The position numbers were made by a program, and so were the translations under genes. Shown piece by piece: positions 45,574 through 57,270 of a stretch of DNA of 64,000 bases. Source of the stretch: Gymnopus androsaceus JB14 (taxonomy: Eukaryota; Basidiomycota; Agaricomycetes; Agaricales; Omphalotaceae); the NCBI GenBank assembly GCA_009733575.1, contig ML769512.1, positions 62,001 through 126,000 on the forward strand, in the 5' to 3' direction. How positions within the stretch are numbered: position 1 is the stretch's first letter; each line of letters starts with the position of its first letter. The notes under the pieces were generated by a model. That model was not told where the DNA came from and made no database searches. It worked only from the letters and a program-made list of their open reading frames with translations.

Positions 45574-47283
45574 ATGTCAAATTCAAACAGTCTTGATGTA
45601 CGTCTTACCCCCACTCCAGATTCCAAGCCACTCATTATTAAGCTTCTCCTTCGCAGCGCGCAATCGAAATAGTTCAAAAAGCCATCGACGAAGATGTCAA
45701 GCAAAACTACGACGTTGCCTACAAGCAATACATGAATTCTTTGGATTATTTCATGCTGGCGTTGAAATGTGCGTTTCCCGCACCATACCACATGTCTTCC
45801 AACTATTGACTTTGTAGATTCACAGACGAGAAAAATGACAAATCCAAGCTCCTAATCCGTACAAAGATCAACGAATATCTATCTCGTGCAGAAACCTTGA
45901 AGGAACACGTAGCCGCTCAAAGTGAGAAGAGAGGAAAGAGTGCAGTTGGTGTCAATGGCGCTAGCACTGGGATAGGTCCAAATGGCAAGGCGTGAGTCGT
46001 CGAGTCGTCCTTGAGCCACTATATCTCATTTATTCCTTCACTAGCAAAGAAGACGACTCCTCCGACCCAGAAATGAAAAAGCTGCGCGACAGTCTAGCAG
46101 GCGCCATCATCTCTGAGAAACCCAACGTCAAATGGGACGACGTAGCTGGTCTCGAAGGCGCCAAAGCCTCTCTGAAAGAAGCCGTCATCCTACCCCTCAA
46201 GTTCCCGCATCTGTTTACCGGCAAACGTACCCCATGGAGAGGAATCCTCCTATATGGTCCCCCAGGCACAGGCAAATCCTATCTGGCCAAAGCCGTAGCG
46301 ACCGAGGCCAAGAGCACGTTTTATAGTATCAGTTCGAGTGATTTGGTCAGCAAGTGGCAGGGAGAGTCGGAAAGGTGAGTCTGTCGTCTAACCAATCCAC
46401 CAACTTTCCTCTTAACGTTGTGGTTGTGGAGTGTAGACTCGTCAAACAACTCTTCCAACTAGCCCGCGAATCCAAACCCTCCATCATCTTCATCGACGAA
46501 ATCGATGCCTTGACTGGAACACGAAATGAATCCGAGTCTGAAGGATCTCGGCGTATCAAGACTGAATTCCTCGTTCAGATGAACGGGGTAGGGCATGATG
46601 ATACTGGCGTCTTGGTTCTCGGTGCAACGAATATTCCATGGCAGTTGGATAATGCTATTAAGAGACGGTAACGACCCAACTTAAACCCATCCTATACCAA
46701 CACGTTTGCTGACATACTCGTATTCGTAGGTTCGAAAAACGTATCTATATCCCCCTCCCAGGCGCAGACGCACGCCGACGCATGTTCGAGCTCCACGTCG
46801 GTAATACTCCCTGTCAACTAACACCTAAAGACTACCGCCTCCTAGCAGACAACACCGATGGCTACTCGGGCTCCGATATCGCTATTGTCGTTCGAGATGC
46901 ACTAATGCAGCCCGTGCGCAAACTGTTATCCGCTACTCATTTCAAGCGGATACCCGTTCCCGTCGAGGATGGTAGTGCGGATGTGTTGAAGTGGACACCA
47001 TGTTCTCCAGGGGATCCGGAAGCTGTCGAGAAATCATGGGAAACTGTCGAAGCGGATGAGCTGTTGGAGCCTCCGTTGAAGGTCGCGGACTTTATGAAGA
47101 GTCTGGAGACGAACAGGTCGACGTGTTCGGCGGAGGATGTGAGGAGGCATGATGATTGGACTAGGGAGAGTGGTGAGTATTTCTTTCTTTCTACCTTTTC
47201 TTTACTGTGTTTCGATTTCGTTGGGAATGCATACTGATTGATTGACGTGTTTTTTTAAATCTGTAGGTAACGACGGGGCATGA
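45574..47283 (+). CDS. VPS4: Vps4-type AAA ATPase (ESCRT-III disassembly)
   Basis: Exons 45574-45597, 45657-45768, 45826-45991, 46045-46374, 46437-46667, 46730-47172 and 47267-47283 join in frame to 440 residues, the normal Vps4 length. All introns are GT-AG and 53-94 bp. An MIT domain (about 8-75, [19 protein letters not shown]) binds ESCRT-III tails. The AAA core has Walker A GPPGTGKS (172-179), Walker [10 protein letters not shown] (226-234), the sensor [10 protein letters not shown] and the arginine-finger region [13 protein letters not shown]. The C-terminal helix region follows ([20 protein letters not shown]). Vps4 is an oligomeric cytosolic enzyme that recycles ESCRT-III at endosomes and other membranes. 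This is the intact parent of the two decayed copies at 47590-48838 and 58185-58368. Confidence 0.93.
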
Positions 47284-47589
47284 TGCATAGCACACTGGGA
47301 CGATACACGGAATAAATAATTGGACTTTGTGCATGGAGGACGGACGGTGTTGGATGTAATGAGTATTTTCAAGGTGTATTATCTTATGTACGGGTCTGTC
47401 GGACTATTGATTATTGCTAGATATCAGTAGTGAATTGCCGGGTTGTTCGAACTGAGAGAAGAGTCAACACAGTTTTTTCCCTAGTGCAAGCTGACCCGCC
47501 GCCCGCGCAGCAATCCGTATGACTCTCGCAGTACCATGATTGTTGGTTGAGCTTAAAGCGCAGTCGGCTGCGTAGACTGCGTAAGAGTT

Positions 47590-48838
47590 TCCGACATGGC
47601 AACCTTGAAGGAATATATAAACGCTCAAAGCGAGAGCACATCAGAGGAATGAGCGTGACGCTACTTAATACCTTCGAATGGCAAGACGTAAGTCGTCCAT
47701 CCACCCAATCTTCCTCTTCTTCTACACCATTCATTCATTCACTAGCAAAGAAAACTCCTCCTCCGACCCAGAAATGCAAAATCCCCACCGTGACACTGAC
47801 GACTCCGCAATCATCCGCGAAAATCCCAACGTCCAATGGGACGACGTAGTTGGTCTCGACGGTCCCAAGGCCGCTTTAAAGGAAGCCGTCATCCTTCGTC
47901 TGAAATTTCCCCATCTAGTCACTGGAGTGCGCAGGTCTCACACAGAGATCTTACTCTACGGCCCTCCGGGAACAGGTAAATCGTATCTGGCCAAAGCAGT
48001 GGCGACGGAGGCCAAGATCACGTTTTTTAGTATTAGTGCGAGTGATTTGGTTAGTAAGTCGCAATGAGAGGTAGTATGTTCCAAATTCCAGTTCCGCTCT
48101 TCAACGCTCATCTGTGCTATGTTATATAACAGCTGTTCCGACTAGCTCGCGAATCCAAACCCTCCATCATCCTCATCGACGAAATCCACGCTCTCGTCAG
48201 AACGCGAAACCAATCCAAATCCGTGGCATCGATCCAGAGGAGAATCAAGACTGAGCTTTTTATAGATGAGTGAGGTGTGGTATGATTCTGGTATCCGGGT
48301 TCTTGGAGCGACGAATTTTCCGTGGCAGTTGGATAATGTTATTGGGAGGTTGTAACGTCCCCAGCTAAACCTATCCCATCCTATCCACTGAGATGATAAC
48401 GTATTTGCAGGTTCTCAAAACCAATCTACATCCCCCTCCCTGATGTAGACGCTCGACAGCGCATGTTTGAGCGCCACGCCGGTACCACTCCATGCCAACT
48501 AACTCCTCAAGACTACCCCGTCCTAGCAGAAAACACCGAAGGTTACTTGGGCTCCCACATCGTCAGTGTCGCACAAGACGCACTAACGCAACCCGCGCGT
48601 AAAGTTCTCTCCGCTACCCACTTCAAGCGGATACCCGTTCCCGACTTCGATCATCCGGATAGGTTCAAGTGGACCCCATGTTCTTCAGAAGACCTCTCCG
48701 CTAAGGAAAAATCCTGGGAGACCATCGATGCCGATGAGCTGTTGGAACCTCCGTTGAAGCTAACAGACTTTATGAAGAGCGTGGAAAGGAACAAGTCGAC
48801 GTGTTCGGCGGAGGATGTGAAGAGGTGTGATGATTGAA
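47590..48838 (+). pseudogene. decayed tandem copy of VPS4
   Basis: This lies 0.3 kb after the intact gene in the same orientation. It keeps a scrap of the MIT region (ATLKEYINAQSES at about 47598), then [30 protein letters not shown], Walker A GPPGTGKS (about 47960) and a stop right after LVSKSQ (48065). Next come [20 protein letters not shown] with Walker B, a stop, a frameshifted GATNFPWQLDN region, and a 124-codon C-terminal block (MFERHAGTTPCQLTPQDYPV to EDVKRCDD). The first two MIT helices are gone. Intron positions match the parent, so it arose by segmental duplication, not retroposition. Confidence 0.9.
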
Positions 48839-49900
48839 TGAGTGGGGAGCATGATACACGATAATAGGATAGGGATTGCACATTTATCAGGAGGACGGTG
48901 CTGAGTACAATAAGTATTTTTGAATTCAAGGCGTATGTATTTTGGTTGTGATTATTGCTAGATATTTCAATGCTTTGGCGATCCGAAATTGGAATGCAGC
49001 GTTTATGAACAGCCACCCTGTGTGGAATATAAAAAGCCTCTTTCACTTGTATGCATCGCTCGATCCCTCTACCCTATAAATCAACCCGACTGATGGCTTC
49101 ACTGATCATGATTTCGGGTTACAAAAAGTAGTGTCGTTCGGCTTGGTTGGGGGATTTGTAACTGAAATTGCACCTTAGACATGATACTGTCGATCAAAGA
49201 GCCGACAGTGGCGAGGCTAAGCTTACACGGTCACTTTGCCCTGAACCACCTGTTTATGACGCGTATAGAGCTCTGTTTACGAGCGATGACGCAAAAAAAC
49301 TTTTGGACGGTGGAAAATACGATAGAAAAAAACCCAGGAAATGTCCCCCTCAAAAAGCTACTTTCCGGATGAAAATGAGGCGTAAGAATTGACTATATTA
49401 TCATCCGCTTTCCAGACGAAAATAAGGCATAAACATACCGGAAGATATTGTGTAAATCATTGTATATACAATGCCTACAAATATACGCACACCTATTGCT
49501 CAACGACCTCACTCCGTATCTACATCCTCCTCCTCACTCCCTTGGTCCTCATCTTCTCCATCCTCTTCCTCGTCGCTTTCCTCTTTGATCTTGCTGAATA
49601 TATTGATGTCAATAAATATCATCTCCAATTATCACAAGTTGTCAACTTTCTACATCAGTATTTTTTTGTCTAATAAAAAAATATAGTATATACAACTTGG
49701 CTCCAAGTCCCAAGTCATGCAATCAAAATGCAATGATTTTCTAGGGCTGCTTGCTGTCACTGTATATATGGGTCCGACGGTTACGGTTTTACAGTATACT
49801 GTACCGGGCGAGGGCAGTCAAGTACCTGTAAAGTACTGTAAAATTCATGGCTCACTGAATACTGAGATATTTAAAGGTTGGTGCTATCTCTGAGGTAAAG
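48839..49900. other. intergenic; no gene seen
   Basis: A 74-codon plus frame (49168-49392) overlaps a second one and has no known domain. A short direct duplication is visible: GCTACTTTCCGGATGAAAAT at 49358 and CGCTTTCCAGACGAAAATAA at 49409. Serine-rich frames at 49470-49690 are low-complexity translation of TCCTCC-type sequence. Confidence 0.4.
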
Positions 49901-50451
49901 TACAGATGCAAACCCAGAAGAGAAAGATGCCCAGAAGCAAAAAATTTTATATTTAAGCCATGTAGAATGCATTTTAGGATGCAGTTCTTTTTATACAACA
50001 TCTACAGTGGTTTATGGACATTATTATCATAGCTTGGATATATAAAATCCTTCATAATATGATCATAGATGAACACTATGCCAAAATGCAATTTTTATCA
50101 GTTTTTGAAATATTGTGAATTGTACCATGAAATATGTGGTATTTTTTGACATACATTCAAATTCCTCTATGAGCATGCTTAGCCATGCTGCAAACAATCC
50201 CAAAGGGATGCACTTTTGTAGTGGCCCAATTAACCCGAACTTTTGCTTCTGGGTTTTTAGCAGTTTTTGACAGCAAAAGGAAAATCAATTTATGATGCCT
50301 TTGGATGGCCATCAAAAAATCAGATAAAATCAGATCGTAATCCTTGCATATTATACGACCCATATAAAAATAATAATGAAGAGAGACCATACAGAACTGC
50401 TCTGAATATGTTATTTTCTGAGAATTTTTTGCTTCTGAGTTTGCTTCTGTA
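49901..50451. mobile_element. TA-flanked MITE (family T), copy 3
   Basis: The ends are TACAGATGCAAACCCAGAAG and the complement of TACAGAAGCAAACTCAGAAG, TA-flanked, 551 bp. The interior aligns with copies 1 and 2. Confidence 0.88.
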
Positions 50452-50601
50452 GGGCCAAAAGAAAATATTTAAACATTATCTTGACATTTAATTTTTTTCC
50501 TTCACCTCCTGCATGCTGTTTTAAGGTTTACAGTTGTACCCATAACCATACCATCTTGGGCATTTATGGATATGGAATGCGGCCATTAATTGTACAGCCC
50601 T

Positions 50602-52427
50602 CATCAGCAAAAATGGTCTGGGCCTGGGATAGCCTATAGGTTAGACTGATATGACCTGGGCAGCCTGGGCAACCTGGGTGACTTAGGCCACCTAGGAATA
50701 TGCCCAAATCCTGATATCACTTGAGGGTGACTTAGGCTGCCTAGGAATATGCCCAAATCCTGATATCACCAGAGGGAGCCTCCTTGCAGCCTGAGCACAA
50801 CCTGACCACAACCTGAGTGCAACCTGAGCACAACCTGAGTACAACCTGAGGGAACCTGGGGCAGCCTGGAGAAGCCTGAGGAAGCCTGAGGAAGCCTGGG
50901 ACAGCCTGAGATTTATCTAGAACTAGGATTACAAGCTAAATAGCTTCAATAAACTAGTACATTGAATTATAATTAAAGATGGACATGAGTCCGGATCCGG
51001 GTTGACCCGGATCCGCCAGACAGGTACCTGTAGCTTGAAAAGGCTGACCTGTGACTGGGTCCGGATCCGTGGGAAACAGGTCAACCGGGATCCGGATCCG
51101 CAACAGGTATACCTGCAGGTACCTGTGAGTAACTTAATTACTAGTAAGTAAGTACTAATGTATCCAATAATATATGTATATACTAGTAGTAGTAAGTACT
51201 AATACATACTAGTAAGTAATTGGTAAGTAAGTAAGTACCAATATTTACTTGTAATCAAGACTGTAGCTAAGTACTAACTAAGTACCAACAGTAAGTATAA
51301 GTAGGTATTGTTATTTTAACAGTGAGTACTAGTAAGTAAGTAGCAACTTGTAAGTAAACACCAATACAAACACATACTAGTGCTTAGTACTTACTGATAC
51401 TTGTAAGCAATTACCAATACTTAGTAGCTATGTAGTATAGTATAGTAAGTTCAAGTATCAGTACTTACTGGTATTCTTGGACTAGATAGTGGTAGATATT
51501 GATAGCAATACTAGTACTAATAAGTAAAATTAGTAGAGTACTTACTACATAGTGTTATTCAGTATCAGAAATTTTGCAGGTGCCGGATCCACAGGTACCT
51601 GTAGGTCATTGATAATATCCCAAAGGATGACCTGTGACCTGTGCCGGATCCGTGGGAAACAGGTACCGGGATCCGCAGGTCAAATACCTGCAGGTATTCC
51701 CACAGGTATACCTGCAGGTACCTGTTCCGGATCAGGACTCATGTCCATCATTAAATTATAATGTGTATAAATATCATTAAAAGAACAGTAGACACCCCAA
51801 TTATTGGAATTTATCAACATAGAATTGCGTAAAATAAGCGCCCAAATAAGCGCCAAACCGCGTGGGCACCTGTGAACTGCGTACAATTAAAAGTCTGTTG
51901 ATGGGGTCAAATCAACTTCATCATGAAGTAACAGTTAACTTGATAAATATCTTAGTCTACTTGAACTTGAGTTAAAAATACTTAAGTGAGGTGTTCCGAG
52001 TCATAAGTTAAGGCCAGTAAAACATTAATGAGTCTCGAAAAATAAGTTCACTTTGAAATAAGTCAAAAACCCATGAGTTTAATAAGATAATAAGGTTTAA
52101 GTAATATAAATGTGGAAATTGAGCAAAAAGATACAGCTGAATAATAAAGTATGAGAATTATTTTTTGGGTTGTATAACTCAGCAGAAGTATCCCTATGTT
52201 ACCTCAAATTGCCTCAGGCTTCCTCAGGCTTCCTCAGGCTTCCTCAGGTTCCCTCAGGTTCCCTCAGGTTTCCTCAGGTTTCCTCAGGTTCCCTCAGGAC
52301 TCCTTCAAGAAGCCCAGGAATAAGGGGGTGGACTTATGAAAGCCTGGGAGACCTAGGTGTCCTGGGTGTCCTAGGTAGTCCTTAGGTATTCTCAGGTCAT
52401 CCAAGGCCCAGACCATTTTTGCTGATG
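50602..52427. mobile_element. fold-back element E (CATCAGC family), 1.8 kb with nested insert
   Basis: The ends are CATCAGCAAAAATGGTCTGG and its complement, both flanked by CT. The arms carry direct CCTGAGG/CCTCAGG units (about 50780-50915 and 52205-52300) in mirrored orientation. The centre holds the element at 50978-51749. No coding capacity is seen. Confidence 0.82.
50978..51749. mobile_element. nested TIR element with GATGGACATGAGTCC ends
   Basis: The left end GATGGACATGAGTCCGGATC mirrors the right end, complement GATGGACATGAGTCCTGATC. ATTAAA flanks both sides (50972-50977 and 51750-51755), consistent with a 6 bp target duplication. Arms contain CCGGATCCG and AGGTACCTG palindromes; the middle is a degenerate AAGT/AGTA-rich tract. 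Confidence 0.8.
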
Positions 52428-52653
52428 CTATGATTTCCAGCACATTCAGAATCAGAATGTGCTTTTTGTTTGTTTTTTTTTGTTTATTTTTGCATATGAT
52501 AGTGTTACTCACTTTTCAGGGCTTTGACTCTGACTCAAAGTCATTGTTCATTTTTTTTTTCTTACCACACTGTACTGTCTGTACATGCTCTATGTACTTT
52601 ACTTGCTAGCATTCACTAGTACTGAGCCATTCCAGTAACACATGTTCAATGAG
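52428..52653. other. spacer between elements E and F
   Basis: TATGATTTCCAGCACATTCA and GGCTTTGACTCTGACTCAA at 52430-52545 recur as TATAATTTCCAGCGCATTAA and GGCTTTGACTCCGACTCAA at 52972-53046. Element F therefore sits near a segment that is itself duplicated. Confidence 0.5.
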
Positions 52654-52909
52654 CATCAGCAAAACCTGTATGACATGGGCAGTGCTTGAGGAACTGTCCA
52701 GAGTTCCCAGTGCTCCAGCGTCCCAGCACTCAGATGGTCCGGCTGATGCAGGAGGGGGCTCCCAGAAGCTCCCAGAGGCCGCAAAATTACCTTATTTGGA
52801 AATAACGTATGATTTTATATTTGTGACAGCACTGGCAAGCGCTGGCCAGCACTGGGAAATTTAAGTATTGCTGTGGGAATTAAAATGCAAAATACAGGTT
52901 TTGCTGATG
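52654..52909. mobile_element. fold-back element F (CATCAGC family), 256 bp
   Basis: The ends are CATCAGCAAAACCTGTAT and its exact complement, flanked by AG on both sides. The interior contains CCAGTGCT/AGCACTGG and GCTGGCCAGC words forming short arms. Its 18 bp terminus is the same as that of elements C and G, but the interior is different. Confidence 0.85.
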
Positions 52910-53144
52910 AGTCAAAGCTACTAATGTTTTATTTAGTACTACTACTTACAACCAGGCCCAAACCTTCACATCTATAATTTCCAGCGCATTAATTGGAATT
53001 ATGCAATTCTTTTTGCATACTACTCAGGGCTTTGACTCCGACTCAAGGCCAATGGTGCAGTAGCACACTCTAATCACTGGTCAGTCAGTCCCTGTGCCAT
53101 ACTATATTTACGACATAAGGTGCATAGGGAAAATATCCGCAATA

Positions 53145-53701
53145 TACAGAGGCAAACCCCCAGGCAAAATTTTTTTGAAAGATTAGGCAATAACTTGAGT
53201 TGGTGATGAATTTAAGCAAATCATTTTCGGTAGTCAATTTATATGCATCATAGCATTATGTCCAAATTTTTTCAGATTTTCCTGAGCATATTTAGTGTCA
53301 ACATAAATCAATTACTGCTGTGCATGAAAAAGTGCTGAAAACCCCCAGACGAAATATCACATGTGACCATCAAATGGGGCCACAATGTATCGTCAAATTG
53401 CTCTTCCAACCTTCTGGACATGCTCTAGTATCCTTAAACACTTTAGGGTGAGCTCATAGCCCAATTTTGGGTGTTAGCCATGTAGTGCAAGGGATCATCC
53501 ATGTTTTTCCGACTTTTTTTTGCAGTTTTTATTGTTTTATTTTATTTTTGGTACGTGATGTAGTCTAGGCATCTTGAGCATGCTATAAACTTAATGTAGA
53601 TGTGATCTAGATGTTATATCAAAAAAGTTGAAGCCTAAAACCTACTACAAATCACAGGAAAATCACTGGGGGGAATTTTCACCTGGGGGTTTGCCTCTGT
53701 A
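53145..53701. mobile_element. TA-flanked MITE, divergent family T relative
   Basis: The ends are TACAGAGGCAAACCCCCAGG and the complement of the same, TA-flanked, 557 bp. The terminus follows the same TACAGAxGCAAACCC pattern and size as family T, but the interior does not obviously align. A sister subfamily is likely. Confidence 0.75.
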
Positions 53702-54115
53702 GATATGAAACCTCAGACTCACTCAGAGTGCACAACAAAGAGAAGGCTAGTATCTATATTACCTGTAATATAGATATAAGACTAGAGTAATGGTATGTAA
53801 TTGAACAACTGAATAATAAATAAAAGGAGCTCCTTTCAGAGTAGACAACAAAGATAAGCCAAGCATCTGAGGTGGGAATCATCATGTGTTTGAGTAGGGA
53901 TAAGTAGGAGAAATAGGATAAATAAGGCCAATGATCTTAAGTAGAATGACCATCAAGAAAGAAGAGAAAGAAGGAAAAGAAGGAAAAGAAGGAAAAGAAA
54001 TAGGCTGTACCATATATCCAATGACACATTCCACAGGGTGGGTTAAGGACTGGGGGAACACTGTATACTCTGTATTGAACTACAGGTACCAAGATGTTTG
54101 AATGGATCCATTGAA
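53702..54115. other. 3' flank of the TPR-NLR gene; no gene seen
   Basis: This contains a short AGAAGGAAA-type purine repeat at about 53965-53998 and a duplicated GAGT-GACAACAAAGA word at about 53726 and 53839. Confidence 0.4.
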
Positions 54116-57100
54116 TCACTTTAGACGATTACGTGTTATTGCTAGGTTCTGGGCACGAGCGAAAGTATCAGGATGTTCCTTCCCCAGGACTTGCTCTGAT
54201 AAAGTGAGTAATGTTTCCTCCAGCTCAAGCACATCTTTGTATCTTCCAAGATGTTTATATGTGACTGCCAAGTTCTGTGTTTGAGTGAGAGTAATGGGAT
54301 GCTCTTTGCCCAGGACTTGCTCAAACAATTTGGACAAGGGTTCTTGCAAGTGAAGTGCAACCTTGTGTTGCCCTAGATGGGAATATGTTTCTGCCAGATT
54401 GAGAGCTCGAGCAAGGGTATCAGGATGTTCCTTTCCCAGGACTTTCTCTGATAATATGAGCAATGGTTCCTCCAACTCAAGTGCATCTTTGTATCTTCCA
54501 AGATCTCCATATGTTAGTGCTAGGTTCTGTATCTGAGTGAGAGTATTGGGATGCTCTTTGCCCAGGACTTGTTCAAATAATTTGGACAGGGGTTCTTGCA
54601 ACTCAAGCGCATCTTTGTATTGCCCTAGATTAGAATATGATCCTGCCAAGTTGAGAGTTCGAGCAAGAGTATCAGGATGTTTCTTCCCAAGGACTTGTTC
54701 TGATAGCTTAAGCAATGGCTCCTCCAACTCAAGTGCATCTTTGTATCTTCCAAGATATCTATATATCATTGCCAGGGTCTGATTTTGAGTCAAAGTATTG
54801 GGATGCTCTTTGCCCAGGACTTGTTCAAATAATTTGGACAGGGGTTCTTGCAACTCAAGCGCATCTTTGTATTGCCCTAGATTAGAATATGATCCTGCCA
54901 AGTTGAGAGTTCGAGCAAGAGTATCAGGATGTTCCTTCCCTAGGACTTGCTTTGATAATTCAAGCAGTGGTTCCTCCAACTCAACAGCATCTTTGTATTG
55001 CCCAAGATGTCTAAATGTTAGTGCAAGGTTCTGCATGTTGGAAAGGGTATTGGGATGCTCCTTTCCAAGAAGTTGGTCAAATAATTTGGACAAAATTTCT
55101 TGTAGCTCAAGTGCATCTTTGTGTTTCCCTAGATGGGAATATGTTCCAGCCAGGTTGAGCATTCGAGTAAAAGTATCAGGATGTTCCTTCCCCAGGACTT
55201 CTTTGGATAATTTTACTAATGTTTCCTCCAACTCAAGTGCATCTTTGTATCTTCCTAGATGTTTATATGACATTGCCAGATTCTGGGTTTGACCCAAAGT
55301 ATTGTGATTTTCTTTGCCTAGGATTTGCTTTGATAATTCAAGCAAAGGTTCTTGCAACTCAAGTGCATCCTTATGTTGTCCGAGATTGGAATATGTTCCA
55401 GCCAGGTTGAGAGCTCGAGCAAGAGTATCAGGATGTTCTTTTCCCAAGAGTTGCTCTGATAATTTGAGCAATGGTTCCTCTAATGTAAAAGCATCCTTGT
55501 ATCTTCCAAGATGTTTATATATCATTGCCAGGTTCTGTTTTTGAATGAGAGTAATGGGATGCTTTTTACCCAGGACTTGCTCTACTACTTTGATCAAAGG
55601 TTCTTGCAACTCAAGTGCATCCTTGTCTCGCCCTAGATGGGCATATGTTATAGCCAAGTTGAGAGTTCGAACAAGGGTTATAGGATGCTTCTTCCCCAGG
55701 GCTTGCTCCGATAATCTGAGCAATGGTTCCTCCAGCTCAAGTGCATCAGAGTATCTTCCCAGATGTCCATACACTAATCCCAGCTTCTGAGTATAAATGA
55801 GTGTGTCTGGATGATGTTTGCCCTGAGCCTCTTCTGAAGTTCGGACCAAGGCCTCCACCACCTCCAGTGCTTTTTTATAGTTTCCTGTAAGTGACCACAA
55901 CTCTCCAAAGGCTTCCCATACAAACACCTCATTGCACTCTAATGCATTTACAAATTTGCAATGCTCTTGGACCTGGAGTATGAATGGCATTTCATTCTCA
56001 CTGATTTCTTGTAATGATACTGCAAGGAATGCTGTTATAACATCTCTCTGACACTGTATTCCATCAAAGACCCATTGATGCACTAAAGGATGTATATTGT
56101 AAGTCTTGCCACCTTGCAGTACATTGATCAGAGAGAAATTTTTGAGCTCTGTTATAATGGCATCCATTTCAATATCATTCCATTGGCTTGAATTTGAAAA
56201 AAGCTTGTCCAAAAAAACAACAACTTGATCAAACAAAGGTCCAGGATGCACTTGACCTACTTTTTCTAAGTTTTGCACTGCTCTCTGGAACACTTCCCTA
56301 GGAATGTTTTCAAAATGCATATAAGAGCATATTTTCAAAAACTCTTGGGCTGAGCTATTAAGTTTATTCCAACTCAAGTTCCAAGTAGAATAAATAGATA
56401 ATGTATAGTCATCAAAGCTTTGAGAGATATCAATGGACATTATTTGAGCTCTTTGAGAGTTGAATCTCTCAAGGTATCCATGTAAGCAATCCTGCTGTTG
56501 AATGTATCCCCCAGCTTGAACAAGTGCAAGTGGAAAACAATGAAGGGTTTGTGCAATGTCTCCTGCCATATCCTGGTCCTCCAAGCTTGAATTATGACTC
56601 ATTCCAGCACAGTTTAATAGCAACTGCACTGCATCTTTGTAATCCATGTCCTTTACCTCTGTATTGCTTCCAGAAGGACTTCTAGTAAGCAGGATTAATG
56701 CTGCATTCCTTGAAGTAATTATCACATTTCCATGTCTGCAACTAGGCAGAAATTTCCCCAAATTGAGTTCTGGGTTATCAGCATTGTCATAGATCAACAA
56801 CCACTCTTCTTTCTGGGCTTCAAGCCATCTTTTCCCTGATAACCATGTTGGCTGTGGCCTATTGATTTCCCTGGAAATATCATAGAAACTTGCTTGGATG
56901 AGACTTTCTGAAGCAGCATGGATCATCCATATTTTTGTGAATCTATGAAAAAGTGATGTTCTTTTAACATCAGTGAGTGATAAATCATATTTGCTTACTG
57001 GTCTTCAAACTGAAAAGCAAATTCCAATGCTGTCTGGGTCTTTCCACTTCCTCCCAATCCCCATAGAAGATATACCTTTTGCTTATGTTGAGCTGCAGAT

Positions 57101-57270
57101 GGTGTCCCTTTGATGAAATGCATCTCCAGTGAGGAAATAAGATCCTGTCTTCCAATGAAATCTGGGGGACAGTGCTGGGAAGTTATGTTTGACATTCCCT
57201 CCTGGTATCCTATGATTCCAAACATGGTCATCAGTTCATTTATTTCATGTATTTCCAAATCAAAGTTCAC
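54116..57270 (-). CDS. NB-ARC-TPR NLR (STAND) protein, 5' end unresolved
   Basis: Two exons, 57270-56999 and 56942-54116, join in frame (FEDQ-FTKIWMIHAAS) to about 1030 codons. The first contains FIGRQDLISSLEMHF and the P-loop LLWGLGGSGKTQTALEFAF. The second has Walker B-like EEWLLIYDNADNPELNLGKF, the sensor NVIITSRNAA, the PLALVQAGGYI segment, and a winged-helix region. Fourteen TPR units of 42 residues end at the stop. Adjacent units alternate between two types (LQEPLSKLFEQVLGKEHPNT and LEEPLLKLSEQVLGKEHPDT), giving an 84-residue higher-order repeat. Such proteins are cytosolic receptors and signal switches by family knowledge. The exon's start at 57270 is a splice acceptor (TTCAG|GTGAAC) rather than an ATG. 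An N-terminal peptide (QFEINNFTFQAAHIINTTI) is readable upstream at about 57370-57308 but needs an unusually short 37 bp intron, so the true start is open. Confidence 0.83.

Noticed and set aside
54537..55790. Several plus-strand frames rich in SSSASLYLPRC
   Set aside because: They are antisense shadows of the TPR repeats of the NLR gene on the minus strand.
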